From: Sphingomonas sp. PAMC 26605
Lineage (GTDB): Bacteria > Pseudomonadota > Alphaproteobacteria > Sphingomonadales > Sphingomonadaceae
Direction: 5' to 3'
NCBI RefSeq assembly: GCF_000241485.1
Contig: NZ_JH584242.1
Span: 22,330 to 81,831 of the forward strand
DNA: 59,502 bases
Shown: positions 1-9,471 of the stretch, one piece after another
How positions within the stretch are numbered: position 1 is the stretch's first letter
Layout of the letters: every line of letters starts with the position of its first letter
Notes under the pieces: model-generated
What the model saw: the letters and a program-made list of their open reading frames with translations, nothing else
Databases searched by the model: none
What the model was told of the DNA's origin: nothing
Position numbers and translations under genes: made by a program

Positions 1-131
1 GTAATGCCGCTAGGGGGGCGTGAGAGACGCTTATGCTGGCGTTAGGGTCTACGAGGAAGGGAATCGCGGACCAGCGGTTTCAAGGCGCGACGCCTCGAGA
101 AGTGCGTCGCTGGGCTCACATTCCCACTTCG

Positions 132-162
132 TTACAATTCGTCGTAAGTATTTCAGTTGTAA
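132..162. promoter_or_regulatory. Inverted repeat upstream of hydrolase gene (possible operator)
   Basis: TTACAA at 132-137 is matched by its reverse complement TTGTAA at 157-162, about 75 bases before the start of the hydrolase gene. The spacing could suit a dimeric regulator, but no regulator is assigned and it may be chance. Confidence 0.25.
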
Positions 163-237
163 TGCAAAAGACCAGGAAGTTGTCTTGACCTCTGGCAACG
201 CATTCGCGAGCTTGCGCTTCAATTTTGGAGGCGAAGC

Positions 238-978
238 ATGGCTCATATCGTCCTGGTGCATGGATCGTGGCACGGCAAATGGTGCTGGGAGTTGGTCACG
301 CCTTTGCTGGAGGAAAAAGGGCATGTGGTTCATGCTCTCGACCTACCTGGCATGGGCTCGGACCCCACCCCTTTAGGGTCCGTCACGCTCGAAACCTGGT
401 CGGTCTGGTTGGAAGGGTATTTACGGCAAATGCCAGAGCCTGCGATTTTGGTCGGCCACAGTCGCGGTGGACCTGTCATTAGCTGTACCGCTGAACGTGC
501 ACCCGAATGCGTCGCGAAATTGGTCTATCTTGCCGCCCTGCTTCTACAAGACGGAGAGTCGTGCCTTGATCTCTATTCCTCCGAGACGCCGCCCGAGGCG
601 ATACTCAGTCATCCCGACATGATCCAGATCGCCAAGGACGGAACCTCAACGCTCGACCCGAAAAGTGCTGGGGCATGCTTTTACAACCTTACCCCGCCGG
701 ACCTCGCCCGACGCGCGGCGGCGCGACTCGGGCCAGAACCGCATTGGGTGCTAAGCGAGCCGATACGGGTGACTGCCGATCGCTTCGGAGCCGTCCCTAG
801 AGCCTATATCGAAACCACGCAGGACGAGAGCTTAGCGATCGCTTTGCAGCGCAAGATGTATGGTGCTTTGACCTGCGCGCCGGTGATTTCGCTCAACACA
901 GATCACTCGCCGTTCCTGTCTTCTCCAAAAGAATTGGCCGATGCGATCAATGATTTAGCGGTTTCCGCTCGGACATGA
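238..978 (+). CDS. Alpha/beta-fold hydrolase (esterase-like)
   Basis: A 246-residue protein of the alpha/beta hydrolase fold, starting with the typical strand and oxyanion region (HGSWHGKWCWE, residues 8-18). The nucleophile elbow GHSRGG holds the catalytic Ser, and a C-terminal TDHSPF segment carries the likely catalytic His. This arrangement matches the small plant hydroxynitrile-lyase/salicylate-esterase-like branch, whose members hydrolyse esters or amides of small molecules; the substrate cannot be read from sequence. The ATG follows a GGAGG ribosome-binding site at about 228-232. It converges on the regulator gene to its right, and no signal peptide is seen, so it is probably cytoplasmic. 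Confidence 0.85.
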   Translation: MAHIVLVHGSWHGKWCWELVTPLLEEKGHVVHALDLPGMGSDPTPLGSVTLETWSVWLEGYLRQMPEPAILVGHSRGGPVISCTAERAPECVAKLVYLAALLLQDGESCLDLYSSETPPEAILSHPDMIQIAKDGTSTLDPKSAGACFYNLTPPDLARRAAARLGPEPHWVLSEPIRVTADRFGAVPRAYIETTQDESLAIALQRKMYGALTCAPVISLNTDHSPFLSSPKELADAINDLAVSART

Positions 979-1072
979 TTGGCTGATAATCGTGCGGCGG
1001 CGAATTCAATCACTGCGGCTGACGCGGTACCGTGGACGATCCCGCCCGAGGCAACCGCCGTGTCGGTTCGGG

Positions 1073-3961
1073 TCAGGAGGCCAATGTGGTGAGCAGCCGC
1101 CGCGCTCGCTCGATATCCGGATTGTGATCCGTCACGGGAAAGTCGGCGTAAACAACCTCGACCAGCTCGCGCGCTTGATCACGCCGCCCGCTCATTTGCT
1201 GTAGATCTGCCAGATCAAGGACCGCGCGCAACTCCCAAGCTTTGGCGCCTTGTTGGCGGGCGACGTGGACCGCTTCCGTCAGAATTGCCTCGCTCGCGGC
1301 GAAATCGTTATCAACGCGGCGCACGATCTCGGCTTTGACGCGGAGTAGTTCCGTCATCGCATAGCGCTCGCCGTTTGCAACACATCGAACGATCGTTGCG
1401 TCGATTAGATCGCGCGCCTCAGGGTATCGGTCGCCCAGCATTAGACCGCGGGTGAGAGCGAGAGAGAAGGTAGTGGTCAGCAACTCGTATCGGGCTGCGC
1501 GTAAGCGTGACAAGCTCTCTTCCAACGCGCTCAGCGCGGCGTTAGCGTCTCCTCGCTGGATTGCCAGCTCGCCACGCAGGCCCCCGGCCGCCGCGATATA
1601 GGGGCCGAGCGCATTGACCTCGGCGCATTCCGTGAACGCCTGCAGAGCTTGTTCTGCCGCGTCAAGATCGCCCACCCAGAGATGGACCGCAAGCGACCAA
1701 ATGAGTGCAATGCACTGCGTAACCGGATGATCGAGCTCCGTTGCCTCGTGCACCGTCTGGCGCGCGATCACGTCGGCCTGAACCGCGTAGCCTGACAGCC
1801 ACATTGTACGAGCAAGCGCGATCGCAGAGCGGTTTCGGTGATCGAAGCCGTAGCGGATTGTCCGGCCGCGCTCAGATGGCGGGCTGTTCTCCAGGGAAAG
1901 TTCCAGATCATGGCGCGCGCGGGTCTGATCGCCCGCCAGATGATGGGAGATGCCGGACAGTGAATAGGCGACGCCGAGCGCTTCCGATTCGCCGATGCGT
2001 TTCGCGATGCCCACGGCGCGCTGCGCATAGGAGGCGGCAACTTCATATTCCCCGATCCGCTCGTGGAAAATGTGCAAGCGCCCCAGCATGCACAATTGAC
2101 TCCAGCGGTCGTCGAGTTCGGTCGCCACCTCCAGCGCGCGGGTCAGCGCGCCACCCGCCGCGGGGCTGTTGCCGCGCGTGAACATCAGCGAGATGCCAAG
2201 CGCGCCTTGTAGCTCCAGTTCGATCGCGGTTCCGCGTTGGGTGTCGTCAAGTTCGCTGAGCGCGCGCGCGCACCAAGTTCGGCATTCAACAAGGTGGGAC
2301 AGGTTTAGGAAGACCGGCGCACTGGCCGCGGCGAGCCGGACCGCGATTTTCGAATCGCCGTCACGGCTGAAGCTCCAGTCAAGCGCGCTGCGGATGTTGC
2401 CGAGCTGCTGACGCAACGGGCGGGCATCCTGGAGAACATCTTCATCCTGCTCAGTAGCGACCTCGAGCTCGTTCAGAAAAAAGCTGGCATGACACTGCGC
2501 AGCGGCATCGAAATATTCCTGTCCCCGCGCGCGCAGCTTCGCTCGCGCATAGGCCCGCGTCATCTCCAAGAGACGATAGGTGCCCGCGCCGCGGGCCCGC
2601 GATGCTGCGATCAACGACTTCGACGTGAGATTGTCCAGCGCGACGGCCACTTCGTCCGAGCCGATCTCCGCGTCGGCGGCGATCTCAAGTGCGGCGTCGA
2701 TGGCAAACGGTCCTACAAAGAGGGATAGGCGCTCCAGAATGACCTGCTCGGCCTCGGGCAGAAGATCATAGCTCCAGTCGAGCGTGGCCTGGAGTGTCTG
2801 CTGGCGCGGCCGCGCCGTCCGCCGGCCGGTCCATGCGAGGCTGAACCGCTCCCCTAGCTGGCGCGCTGTCGCAATGATCCCGTGCGTCGCGACTCGAACT
2901 GCTGCGAGTTCGATCGGCAGCGCCATCCCGTCGAGCCGCTTGCACATATCGGCGATCAATCGGGCGGACTCCTCATCCACGTTCAACGCACTGTCAGCTG
3001 CGGAGGCGCGCTCGCAAAATAGCTGCACCGCCGAATATGCAAGAAGCCGATCGAGAGAAATGTCAGCCGGGTCCTCCGGATAGCGCAAGGCGTCCAGGCG
3101 ATGGACATGTTCACGGCGGACACGCATCGGCTCGCGCGATGTTGCCAGGACACGAACATTTGGCGATTCATCTATAATGCGTTCGACGATCTCGGCCGTG
3201 GGCGCGATGACATGCTCGCAATTGTCGAGGATCAACAGGAAGCGCCTGTCGCGGATGTGGCCAAGGATTACGGCAAGGGGATCCTCGCTCTGCACCGAGA
3301 TCCCCATTGCGCCGGCGATCATCGATTGCACCACGGCTGGGTTTTCGAGCATCGCAAAATCGACAAACGCCACCTGGTCCCGGAACTCCGCGAGGAGCTC
3401 ATGACCTATTTCGACCGCGACCGACGTCTTTCCGACGCCTGCCGGGCCGACGATCGTAAAAAGCGGGGTATTGACGACGCGATCTATCAAAAGCTGAACG
3501 TCACGCTCGCGCCCAATTAGGTGGGTAAGGCGTGGCGGGAGGTTGCTCGTTCCCGAGAGATGCTGAGGGCCGCTATCCACCAAGTCGGCAGGCGATGGCT
3601 GCGTTGCCCCGCCGGTCGTCGCAATCCTTTCGAACGGCGCGACGAACGCGTAGCCGACGCCGACCTGAGTCGCGATGTACCTTGCGCCATGCTCCCCGTC
3701 GCCCAGGAGCTTGCGCAGCCCGGCCATGTGAAAGCGCAGGCTGCCGTCCTCGACGACGACGTCGGTCCACACCCGCTTCACCAGTTCGCGCTTTGAGAGA
3801 ACCTGCCCGGGCTGCTCGGTCAGCACGAGGAGCAGATCGAAGGAGCGACCGCCGATATCGACGGGTTGACCATCCCTGGTCAGCAATCGCTCGCTTGGCG
3901 ACAGGCAGAACGGACCGAAGTAAATTCGACCGCTAACTTCCCTGTATTTTGAATCTGCCAC
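1073..3961 (-). CDS. Winged-helix / NB-ARC-type ATPase / TPR transcriptional regulator
   Basis: A 962-residue multidomain regulator. Residues about 12-108 form an OmpR/PhoB-type winged-helix DNA-binding domain. Residues about 148-400 form a STAND/NB-ARC-like ATPase with Walker A GPAGVGKTS (172-180) and Walker B FLLILDN (241-247). The remaining ~550 residues are helical and rich in Ala, Leu and Arg, as expected for TPR-like repeats that sense ligand or partner. Such proteins control adjacent catabolic or accessory genes, but the signal is unknown. No receiver domain is present, so it is not a response regulator. It is transcribed towards the hydrolase gene at 238-978. The ATG start has no close rival. 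Confidence 0.85.
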   Translation of the reverse strand: MADSKYREVSGRIYFGPFCLSPSERLLTRDGQPVDIGGRSFDLLLVLTEQPGQVLSKRELVKRVWTDVVVEDGSLRFHMAGLRKLLGDGEHGARYIATQVGVGYAFVAPFERIATTGGATQPSPADLVDSGPQHLSGTSNLPPRLTHLIGRERDVQLLIDRVVNTPLFTIVGPAGVGKTSVAVEIGHELLAEFRDQVAFVDFAMLENPAVVQSMIAGAMGISVQSEDPLAVILGHIRDRRFLLILDNCEHVIAPTAEIVERIIDESPNVRVLATSREPMRVRREHVHRLDALRYPEDPADISLDRLLAYSAVQLFCERASAADSALNVDEESARLIADMCKRLDGMALPIELAAVRVATHGIIATARQLGERFSLAWTGRRTARPRQQTLQATLDWSYDLLPEAEQVILERLSLFVGPFAIDAALEIAADAEIGSDEVAVALDNLTSKSLIAASRARGAGTYRLLEMTRAYARAKLRARGQEYFDAAAQCHASFFLNELEVATEQDEDVLQDARPLRQQLGNIRSALDWSFSRDGDSKIAVRLAAASAPVFLNLSHLVECRTWCARALSELDDTQRGTAIELELQGALGISLMFTRGNSPAAGGALTRALEVATELDDRWSQLCMLGRLHIFHERIGEYEVAASYAQRAVGIAKRIGESEALGVAYSLSGISHHLAGDQTRARHDLELSLENSPPSERGRTIRYGFDHRNRSAIALARTMWLSGYAVQADVIARQTVHEATELDHPVTQCIALIWSLAVHLWVGDLDAAEQALQAFTECAEVNALGPYIAAAGGLRGELAIQRGDANAALSALEESLSRLRAARYELLTTTFSLALTRGLMLGDRYPEARDLIDATIVRCVANGERYAMTELLRVKAEIVRRVDNDFAASEAILTEAVHVARQQGAKAWELRAVLDLADLQQMSGRRDQARELVEVVYADFPVTDHNPDIERARRLLTTLAS

Positions 3962-4110
3962 GATCTCGTCGTTCCTCGTGCAATTTTCTCTGGTCCACAG
4001 CCTTCAGCCGGCTGGTCGATGTTGCCAACGCTTCGATGCTGCTCACGTCCGAATTGGCCACGACCCTCGGGCCTTCGGTGCGGTTTGGCTAGCGCAGTTA
4101 TATCATCAGC

Positions 4111-5037
4111 CTACGTTGCTGCTACTACATGTCTTGCTGCTTTTGATATAGAAATTACCGGATCTGCGCCAGTTTGGAAAATCAAGCCGACAGGCTTGGC
4201 GCATTTGTCCTGCGCGAACTCGGTCGAACTGCTGAGGCCGCCCCAGCGATCGCGCTCTTCCTGACGTGACTTTGCCGCTGCGCTCGATGGCTCCGATGGC
4301 ATCGCTACCGGGTGGCTGTCTCAGCGGCGGCTCATGCGCCGCAATGACCTCAAGAACAGCCCTCGCGCCGGGTTGGGGATCGCCGGGCTGGCGGCCTTCA
4401 TAGGCTTGCTGCATGCGAGCGGCTTTGCCCACCAACTCGTCATATTCGGTCTGCCCGGTTTCTATCGTGATAGAGGATCCGTCGAAGTCGGTCGTGAAGC
4501 CACCCGGTTCAATGACGGTCACTCTGACGTTGATTAGCCTCATCTCCGCAGCGAATACTTCGGAACAGCCTTCGACAGCCCCATTTGGCCATAGAATAGG
4601 GCGCCCGCCCAATCGCGGCCAGCGGACCGCCTACCGACGAATTGGATGATGTGCCCGCTACGGCGTTCGCCCATGTGCGAGATCACGGCCTCGGTCATGA
4701 AGATTATGCCGAAAAGGTTATTCTCGAGCTTTCGCCAGAAAGAGTCGAGTGTGGTGTCCTCCCGCGAGCCGACGTCATCGTACCCGCATTGTCGACAAGA
4801 ACGTCGGACGAGCCGAAGCGGTCGATCGCAGTTGCCACCTCGGACCGCGCCGGATTTTCATCCGCCACGTCGAGCCGGACCGTGGTAAGGTGCTGAGGAG
4901 GAGCTTTCAGCGACAAACGCTGGCCGTGATTGGGCGGTCGCGACCAAATTGTCGCCTGCTTTCAAAATCCTTTGGCGGGGGGCGCGTCCGAAACCGCGAG
5001 AACCTCCTGTAACCAGGCAAGTCCGGCCCATAGCCAT
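4111..5037 (-). pseudogene. Decayed short-chain dehydrogenase/reductase (SDR)
   Basis: Pieces of one SDR gene lie in order in different frames on the minus strand. From ATG 5037-5035 the cofactor motif TGGSRGFGRA can be read. Around 4705-4916 comes a middle piece with VLVDNAG, the degenerate NNAG motif. Around 4330-4612 comes the C-terminal half with VIEPGGFTTDFDGSS, and a last piece with GGLSSSTEFAQD in yet another frame. At least three frame changes and loss of a clean YxxxK site show it is inactive. The exact 3' end is uncertain; 4111 is the first stop in the last frame. Confidence 0.75.
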
Positions 5038-5245
5038 TCCCTTGCTTCAGCTCAGACAGTGATAATATTCGAAAAAGGCCGCGATTGAGCAGTTGTGGCG
5101 TGATGAACGCCGTGATGTCTCGCCATCGCGCGGGGCGCGTTTGTCAGCAGCGACGCAGTTTCGCGGCCTCGATCTGGACGAACTAACACGAACTAACTGG
5201 CACACGCCGACGCTTTCGCGATTGTAATTATTCCGGCTTGTAGCG
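5038..5245. other. Intergenic stretch, nothing recognised
   Basis: About 200 bases between the decayed SDR gene and the DUF1348-like gene. Short open frames occur on both strands, but none resembles a known family and no clear promoter or terminator was seen. Confidence 0.4.
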
Positions 5246-5287
5246 GTGCTCGAGCCGGGCTCTGCTCCCGGTCGAGCCGCGACAACC

Positions 5288-5749
5288 ATGATGGAAGTGC
5301 CGATGCCCCCAATTTCCCCGGCGGCCCAGCAGCATCTCTGCGACGCCGAATGCGCCTGGAACACGGGCGACTTTAATGCAATCGTGCTTAGCAACACTAT
5401 TGACTGCTTGTGGCGCAATCGTGTGCATTTCCTCTGGGGGCGCGAGCAGATCAGGACCTTCGTCGAGCGGTCGGCGCGGCGGGAGATAGACCGGCGGGTC
5501 ATTTACGAACCCTGGGCCGAGGGCGATCGCCGTCTGTCCGTGCGCTTTGCGGCCGAGTTTCACAACGACAGCGGGATCTGGTTCCGCGTCTATGGCAGCG
5601 AGGATATGGACTTCGACGATACTGGTCTAGTGAAGCGTCGGCTCACGGCGGCAAACGAGCATCCAATCCAGGAACACACGCGCGCGTTGCGCTGGCCCTC
5701 CGGCCAGCGCCCGCTCGATCATCCGACGCTCACAGAGCTGGGCTACTAG
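5288..5749 (+). CDS. DUF1348 / NTF2-like (SnoaL-fold) family protein
   Basis: A protein of about 153 residues, small and single-domain, of the DUF1348 group in the NTF2-like superfamily. The sequence retains the family's characteristic run: WRNRVHFLWGREQIRTF, then RRVIYEPWAEGDRRLSVRF, then a WFRVYGSEDMDFDDTGL block. These proteins form a cone-shaped barrel that can bind small ligands; some relatives are enzymes, but no function is set for this group. The frame is open from 5246, but 5288 (ATG ATG) or 5303 are better starts because the upstream residues are not part of the fold. Next to a flavin monooxygenase gene, it may be metabolic. Confidence 0.75.
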   Translation: MMEVPMPPISPAAQQHLCDAECAWNTGDFNAIVLSNTIDCLWRNRVHFLWGREQIRTFVERSARREIDRRVIYEPWAEGDRRLSVRFAAEFHNDSGIWFRVYGSEDMDFDDTGLVKRRLTAANEHPIQEHTRALRWPSGQRPLDHPTLTELGY

Positions 5750-5976
5750 CTAGTCCGATGCCCCTCCGCGCATGCCGGCGCCTCCTCCAGCAGATCAAGG
5801 TCCGGCCCGCGCGCTTCTCCTATGCATTCCTGAGGCGCAGATTGAGCATGTATGTAAAGGACGCATACAGGTGATCGAGCGGCCGATCTCGAACGAGGCG
5901 ACAACTGTTAGAGCGACCGCCTATAGCGTGCATTAGATTCGCTAGCGATGGGCGCCGTGCAGGCGGGGTGTCAATT
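5750..5976. other. Intergenic stretch between convergent genes
   Basis: No gene, repeat or convincing terminator hairpin was recognised in these 227 bases between the DUF1348-like gene and the convergently transcribed monooxygenase gene. Confidence 0.4.
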
Positions 5977-7122
5977 TCATATAGCAGCTTTCAGCGGCTC
6001 GTATGTTTGCCGGTATTGTTTGGGACCGACGAAAGGGACTAGGAGGTTACGGACGAGAGGTGGGAGCTTCGCCGCCCGAGACATTGCATCCGTCATCGCT
6101 TGAACGTGAGCTACCCTCGGGCGCCGCCGCGATTCGTACGCGCTGAGGGCTGCGGGAAAGTTCGAATTGGTGGCGATGGTTTCGCCCAGAACGATCGCAT
6201 CCTCGAGCGCGAGCGCCACACCTTCTGCCCATATCGGTGCAGTTGCATGTGCGGCATCGCCGATCAGCACCACGCGCTCCTTATGCCAACAGTCGAGGCG
6301 CACCTCCTCGAGCGGCGAATGATAAAGTCCGCTTGGTCGGGCCAGCGCCTGCATTACCGCCCGCCGCGCGCGCTCCGGGAATTCGCGCGTCAGGCAATCG
6401 AGTGCTTGTATTGAGCTGCTGTGACTGGTCGGCCGCGTGAGCGCCGCCCAGCCATATACTTCGCCGTCGCCGACGGGCATGAGAAGCATCATACCATCGG
6501 CGCCTGCCCAGACGGTCCAGCATTCGACGCCCGGATTGGGCGCCATGAATCGCCAGCTTCTGTCGGCGAGTAAAGCTTTACCGCTTCCCGAACTCGCACC
6601 AAATGATTCCGAGCGTATCTTCGAGTGGACTCCATCTGCGCCAACGACAAGCGCTGCACTCAGTCTGGTCTCGTTCTGCAAGACAAGCTCGGTCCGCGTC
6701 GCATTCTCCGAGATCGATTGCACATCGACGTCGTAGAGCAACCGGTTGTGGGGTAGGCCCTCAGACAACATCGACAAGAGGGCAGAGCGCCGAATGCTTC
6801 GCGGATGAAGCGCGGCCCCCCAAAAGGCGTCTTCGTCGACCTTGAACAGCAGCTTGTCACGGGCGGTGCGATATTCACGTCGTCGCAAGGGGTGACCGAT
6901 CTGCTCGATCTGATCGCCGAGACCGAGCTTGATTAGTGCCTGAATGGCATTGCCCGGCAAGTTGACGGCCAGCCCGCCGTCCCATGGGTTCTGTCGGCGT
7001 TCGACGATGCGATAAGGAATGTCTTTCGCCTGAAGCACGCGCCCAAGCGCGAGCCCCGCAATGCCCCCTCCGACTATCACGATCTGATCCTCGTAAGAAT
7101 GCGGCAAATTATTGTTCCTCAA
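5977..7122 (-). CDS. FAD-dependent aromatic-ring monooxygenase-like protein
   Basis: A 381-residue flavoprotein of the p-hydroxybenzoate/salicylate hydroxylase family. The N-terminal Rossmann motif IVIVGGGIAGLALG (about residues 14-27) binds the FAD ADP part. VVGADGVHSKIR in the middle is the family's DG motif, which contacts FAD and NAD(P)H. VVLIGDAAHATAPIWAEG near residue 285 is the GD motif that binds the FAD ribityl chain. Such enzymes put one oxygen atom into an aromatic or related substrate using NAD(P)H. The substrate is unknown. The start codon is TTG with a GGAAG motif just upstream; no ATG lies between it and the FAD motif. It is monocistronic. Confidence 0.88.
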   Translation of the reverse strand: MRNNNLPHSYEDQIVIVGGGIAGLALGRVLQAKDIPYRIVERRQNPWDGGLAVNLPGNAIQALIKLGLGDQIEQIGHPLRRREYRTARDKLLFKVDEDAFWGAALHPRSIRRSALLSMLSEGLPHNRLLYDVDVQSISENATRTELVLQNETRLSAALVVGADGVHSKIRSESFGASSGSGKALLADRSWRFMAPNPGVECWTVWAGADGMMLLMPVGDGEVYGWAALTRPTSHSSSIQALDCLTREFPERARRAVMQALARPSGLYHSPLEEVRLDCWHKERVVLIGDAAHATAPIWAEGVALALEDAIVLGETIATNSNFPAALSAYESRRRPRVAHVQAMTDAMSRAAKLPPLVRNLLVPFVGPKQYRQTYEPLKAAI

Positions 7123-7235
7123 TACTTCCGGACGGGGTCCGAATAAGAGCGCTGCCGGAGAAGCGAAACCACGTGATGGTTACGCCTGTCACGCGGCGTC
7201 CCCAGCGGTTCGACCATCCCGGCGCGAAGTAGATT

Positions 7236-8089
7236 TAAGGTCAGGACTCTTTGATCAATGCTAGAAGATAACGGTGGCAGCGAGTGCGATGGCGGAGAAG
7301 GAGGCAGTCGGACACGGGTCGTAGCGGCTGGCAACGCGGCGCCAGTCCTTCAGGCGGCCGAACTTGATTTCGATGCGGCTGCGACGTCGGTATCGGCGCT
7401 TGTCGTAGGCGACGGGCACAAGCCGAGATTTGCGATCTGGGATTCAGCGCGGAATGCCCTTTGCCTGAAAGCATCCCTGAACCAGTCGGCGTCCTAGCCG
7501 CTGTCGCCGAGCAGCCACTGCGCCTTAGGCAGATTGTCGAGCAACGCGGCTGCAGCGGTGTAATCGCTGACCTGGCCAGCGGTCACGAGGAAACTTAAGG
7601 GGCGGCCGCTCGCATCGGTGACGGCGTGAAGCTTGACGTTCATGGCGACTTTGGTCTCCCGATCAGCCGCCGGAGATCCCCGTCCAACTCGCAGGCTCGA
7701 TGCCGTGCGGTGCGCCTTCAATTAGGTCGCATCGATCATGACGGTTTTCGGCTCCGGACCTTCGACCGCCAATCCTTCCATCGTGCGGAGAAAGACACCT
7801 ATCGCGCGCCAGCGCTTCCAGCGCTTTCAGCGATTATAGAGCGTCTTGTGCGGACCATAGTCCTTGAGCGCATCGCGCCAGCGCAAGCCGTTGCGATTGA
7901 CGAAAACGCTGCCGCTCAGCACCCGTCGGTCATCTACTGTTGCCCCGCCATGGCTCATGGGGAAGTGCGGCTGCAGTCGAGCGATGTGCTCGTCCGTCAG
8001 CCTGTCAGCCCGTCAGGTCGCTCATTTAAGGTCTCCTCGCGGAGCCTGAAGCAGATCGTGCTTGTCACAGCAATGGGGTCCTGACCTTA
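7236..8089 (-). mobile_element. Dead IS5-family (IS427 group) element with intact ends
   Basis: The ends are a perfect inverted repeat: AGGTCAGGAC at 7238-7247 and its complement at 8078-8087. Each is flanked by TA (7236-7237 and 8088-8089), the usual IS427-group target duplication. The element proper is 850 bases, normal for this group. The transposase inside is broken. Confidence 0.88.
7245..8040 (-). pseudogene. IS5-family (IS427 group) transposase, disrupted
   Basis: Reading from about 8040 leftward gives the family order: a start MSDL, then after a frame change LQPHFPMSHGG and VDDRRVLSG, then FVNRNGLRWRDALKDYGPHK, then PKTVMIDAT, KAHRTASSLR, and LHAVTDASGRPLSFLVTAGQ followed by WLLGDSG. 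In-frame stops replace the Trp after PHKTLYNR and the Tyr after MIDAT, and another stop follows GDSG, where a Tyr codon (TAC) has become TAG. The rest, down to about 7250, is out of frame. The DDE enzyme cannot be made in one piece. Confidence 0.88.
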
Positions 8090-8230
8090 GCGCGATCTTG
8101 CACACTCACCCTTACGAATGGATCGCCACCACACGGGTGGGGCAGGCGAACGCCTGTCCGTCCTTGGCTGCTTCCTAACCGAGCGGGCGCCCAACACGGC
8201 GCAGACGCAATAAAGTTCAGATCGCGGGAG
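8090..8230. other. Short intergenic stretch with a small hairpin
   Basis: Contains the hairpin CAGGCG-AA-CGCCTG at 8143-8156 and a weaker CCACC/GGTGG stem just before it. It lies downstream of the response-regulator stop and could act in transcription termination, but it lacks a T-run on either strand. Confidence 0.3.
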
Positions 8231-8983
8231 TCACACGACTGCCACCTCGGCATCAAATTTGTAGCCGATCCCGCGCTCGGTGCGGATGAACCGAGGCGCG
8301 CGTGGATCGGCCTCGAGCTTCCGCCGCAAACGCAGTATCTGAACATCGATGCTGCGGTCGAACACGTCTTCATGGACCCGCGTCGCCTGCAGTAAATGTT
8401 CCCGTGACAGCGTCCGGCGGGGGGCCTGCACGAAGGCGCTGAGTAGCGCAAATTCGCCCTTCGTCAGCGGTACTGTCTGTCCCGCCGGCGATACGAGCTT
8501 TCTCTGTCGCTGATCAAAAGACCAGCCGGCGAAGTGAAAGGTCACATCGCGCTGCTTGGCCGGGCTGAGGCGGTCCATGGTGCGACGACGCAGCGTTGCG
8601 CGCACTCGCGCAAGCAATTCGCGAAGACCGAAGGGTTTGGTGAGATAATCATCGGCGCCTAGCTCCAAACCAAGGACGCGATCTATCTCCTCTAACCGAT
8701 TGCCCGTGATCAGTATCACCGGGACAACGCTTTTTGCCCGTAACTCGCGCAGAATTTCGAACCCGTCGTCCTCGCCGAGATGAAGATCGAGCACGACCAG
8801 GTCTGGTTCGCGAACGGCAAGCGCGTGCATCAATTCCTTCCGGCCGCCAACTGCTGTTGCGCGCAAGTTATGATCGACGAGATAGCCGACGATCACCCGC
8901 TGCATGGCGGGATCATCATCGACGACCAGGATGCGTGCGGCCTTCACCTGCGTTGTGAATTCTTCCGCGTCGATGAACGCCAC
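8231..8983 (-). CDS. OmpR/PhoB-family response regulator (orphan)
   Basis: A two-domain response regulator. The receiver domain has the acidic pocket VVDDD, the phospho-acceptor Asp in VVLDLHLGEDDG (residue 66 with this start) and the conserved Lys in LTKPF. The C-terminal winged helix has LTKGEFALLSAF and VDVQILRLRRKLE-like features, ending GIGYKFDAEV. I prefer the GTG start at 8983 because GAGGAG lies about 8 bases before it; an in-frame ATG at 9034 would add 17 residues without family character. No histidine kinase gene lies beside it, so its partner is elsewhere or lost. Targets are unknown. Confidence 0.88.
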   Translation of the reverse strand: MAFIDAEEFTTQVKAARILVVDDDPAMQRVIVGYLVDHNLRATAVGGRKELMHALAVREPDLVVLDLHLGEDDGFEILRELRAKSVVPVILITGNRLEEIDRVLGLELGADDYLTKPFGLRELLARVRATLRRRTMDRLSPAKQRDVTFHFAGWSFDQRQRKLVSPAGQTVPLTKGEFALLSAFVQAPRRTLSREHLLQATRVHEDVFDRSIDVQILRLRRKLEADPRAPRFIRTERGIGYKFDAEVAVV

Positions 8984-9131
8984 CAGATACTCCTCGATAC
9001 GTGTCCATGCCAAATCAGAGGTGCATGGTGGCATAAGAGGGCGATCGATCTGGGATATTGTGTGCCGACGCCGGGATATTTCGCGTTAGCCGCTGCGAGT
9101 GCGGTGCTGACCTACGCCGGATTGGAGCACG

Positions 9132-9365
9132 TCAAACCGACCGATACACCGAGCGCCAATCCCCAAAAAAAGATGGGGGGTACGGCATGTGCGAGATCTG
9201 CAGCTGCCCTTCCTCCATTCGGCGTTTGTACCAGAAGGTCCGCACACGGCGTCGCAATACCACGGTAAGAATGGCTACGATTGTAACGCTAATCATGTTG
9301 ATGTTTCGTTCAAGCGTTTTAATTTTTTCCGAAAATACGTAAGTTAAATATTCTGCTTCGTTCAT
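9132..9365 (-). CDS. Possible small membrane protein, unrecognised
   Basis: A 77-codon frame from ATG 9365 in a locally AT-rich stretch. It encodes an acidic start (MNEAEYLTYVFSEK), one hydrophobic helix (NMISVTIVAILTVVL) and a very basic segment after it (RRRVRTFWYKRR), the pattern of a single-pass protein with the positive side in the cytoplasm. No ribosome-binding site is visible and no family is recognised. It may equally be non-coding. Confidence 0.3.
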   Translation of the reverse strand: MNEAEYLTYVFSEKIKTLERNINMISVTIVAILTVVLRRRVRTFWYKRRMEEGQLQISHMPYPPSFFGDWRSVYRSV

Positions 9366-9471
9366 ATTATAATGTTCGGCTAGCTTATTGACCAAATAAA
9401 ACAAATAATATTCGCGCGTTAGACATCAGAGTAGTGAAATTCAAGTAACACCGGTGGTTACAAAATGTTAA

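Noticed and set aside
5246..5749. Start at 5246 for the DUF1348-like gene
   Set aside because: The first 14 residues are outside the fold and have no ribosome-binding site; 5288 or later is better.
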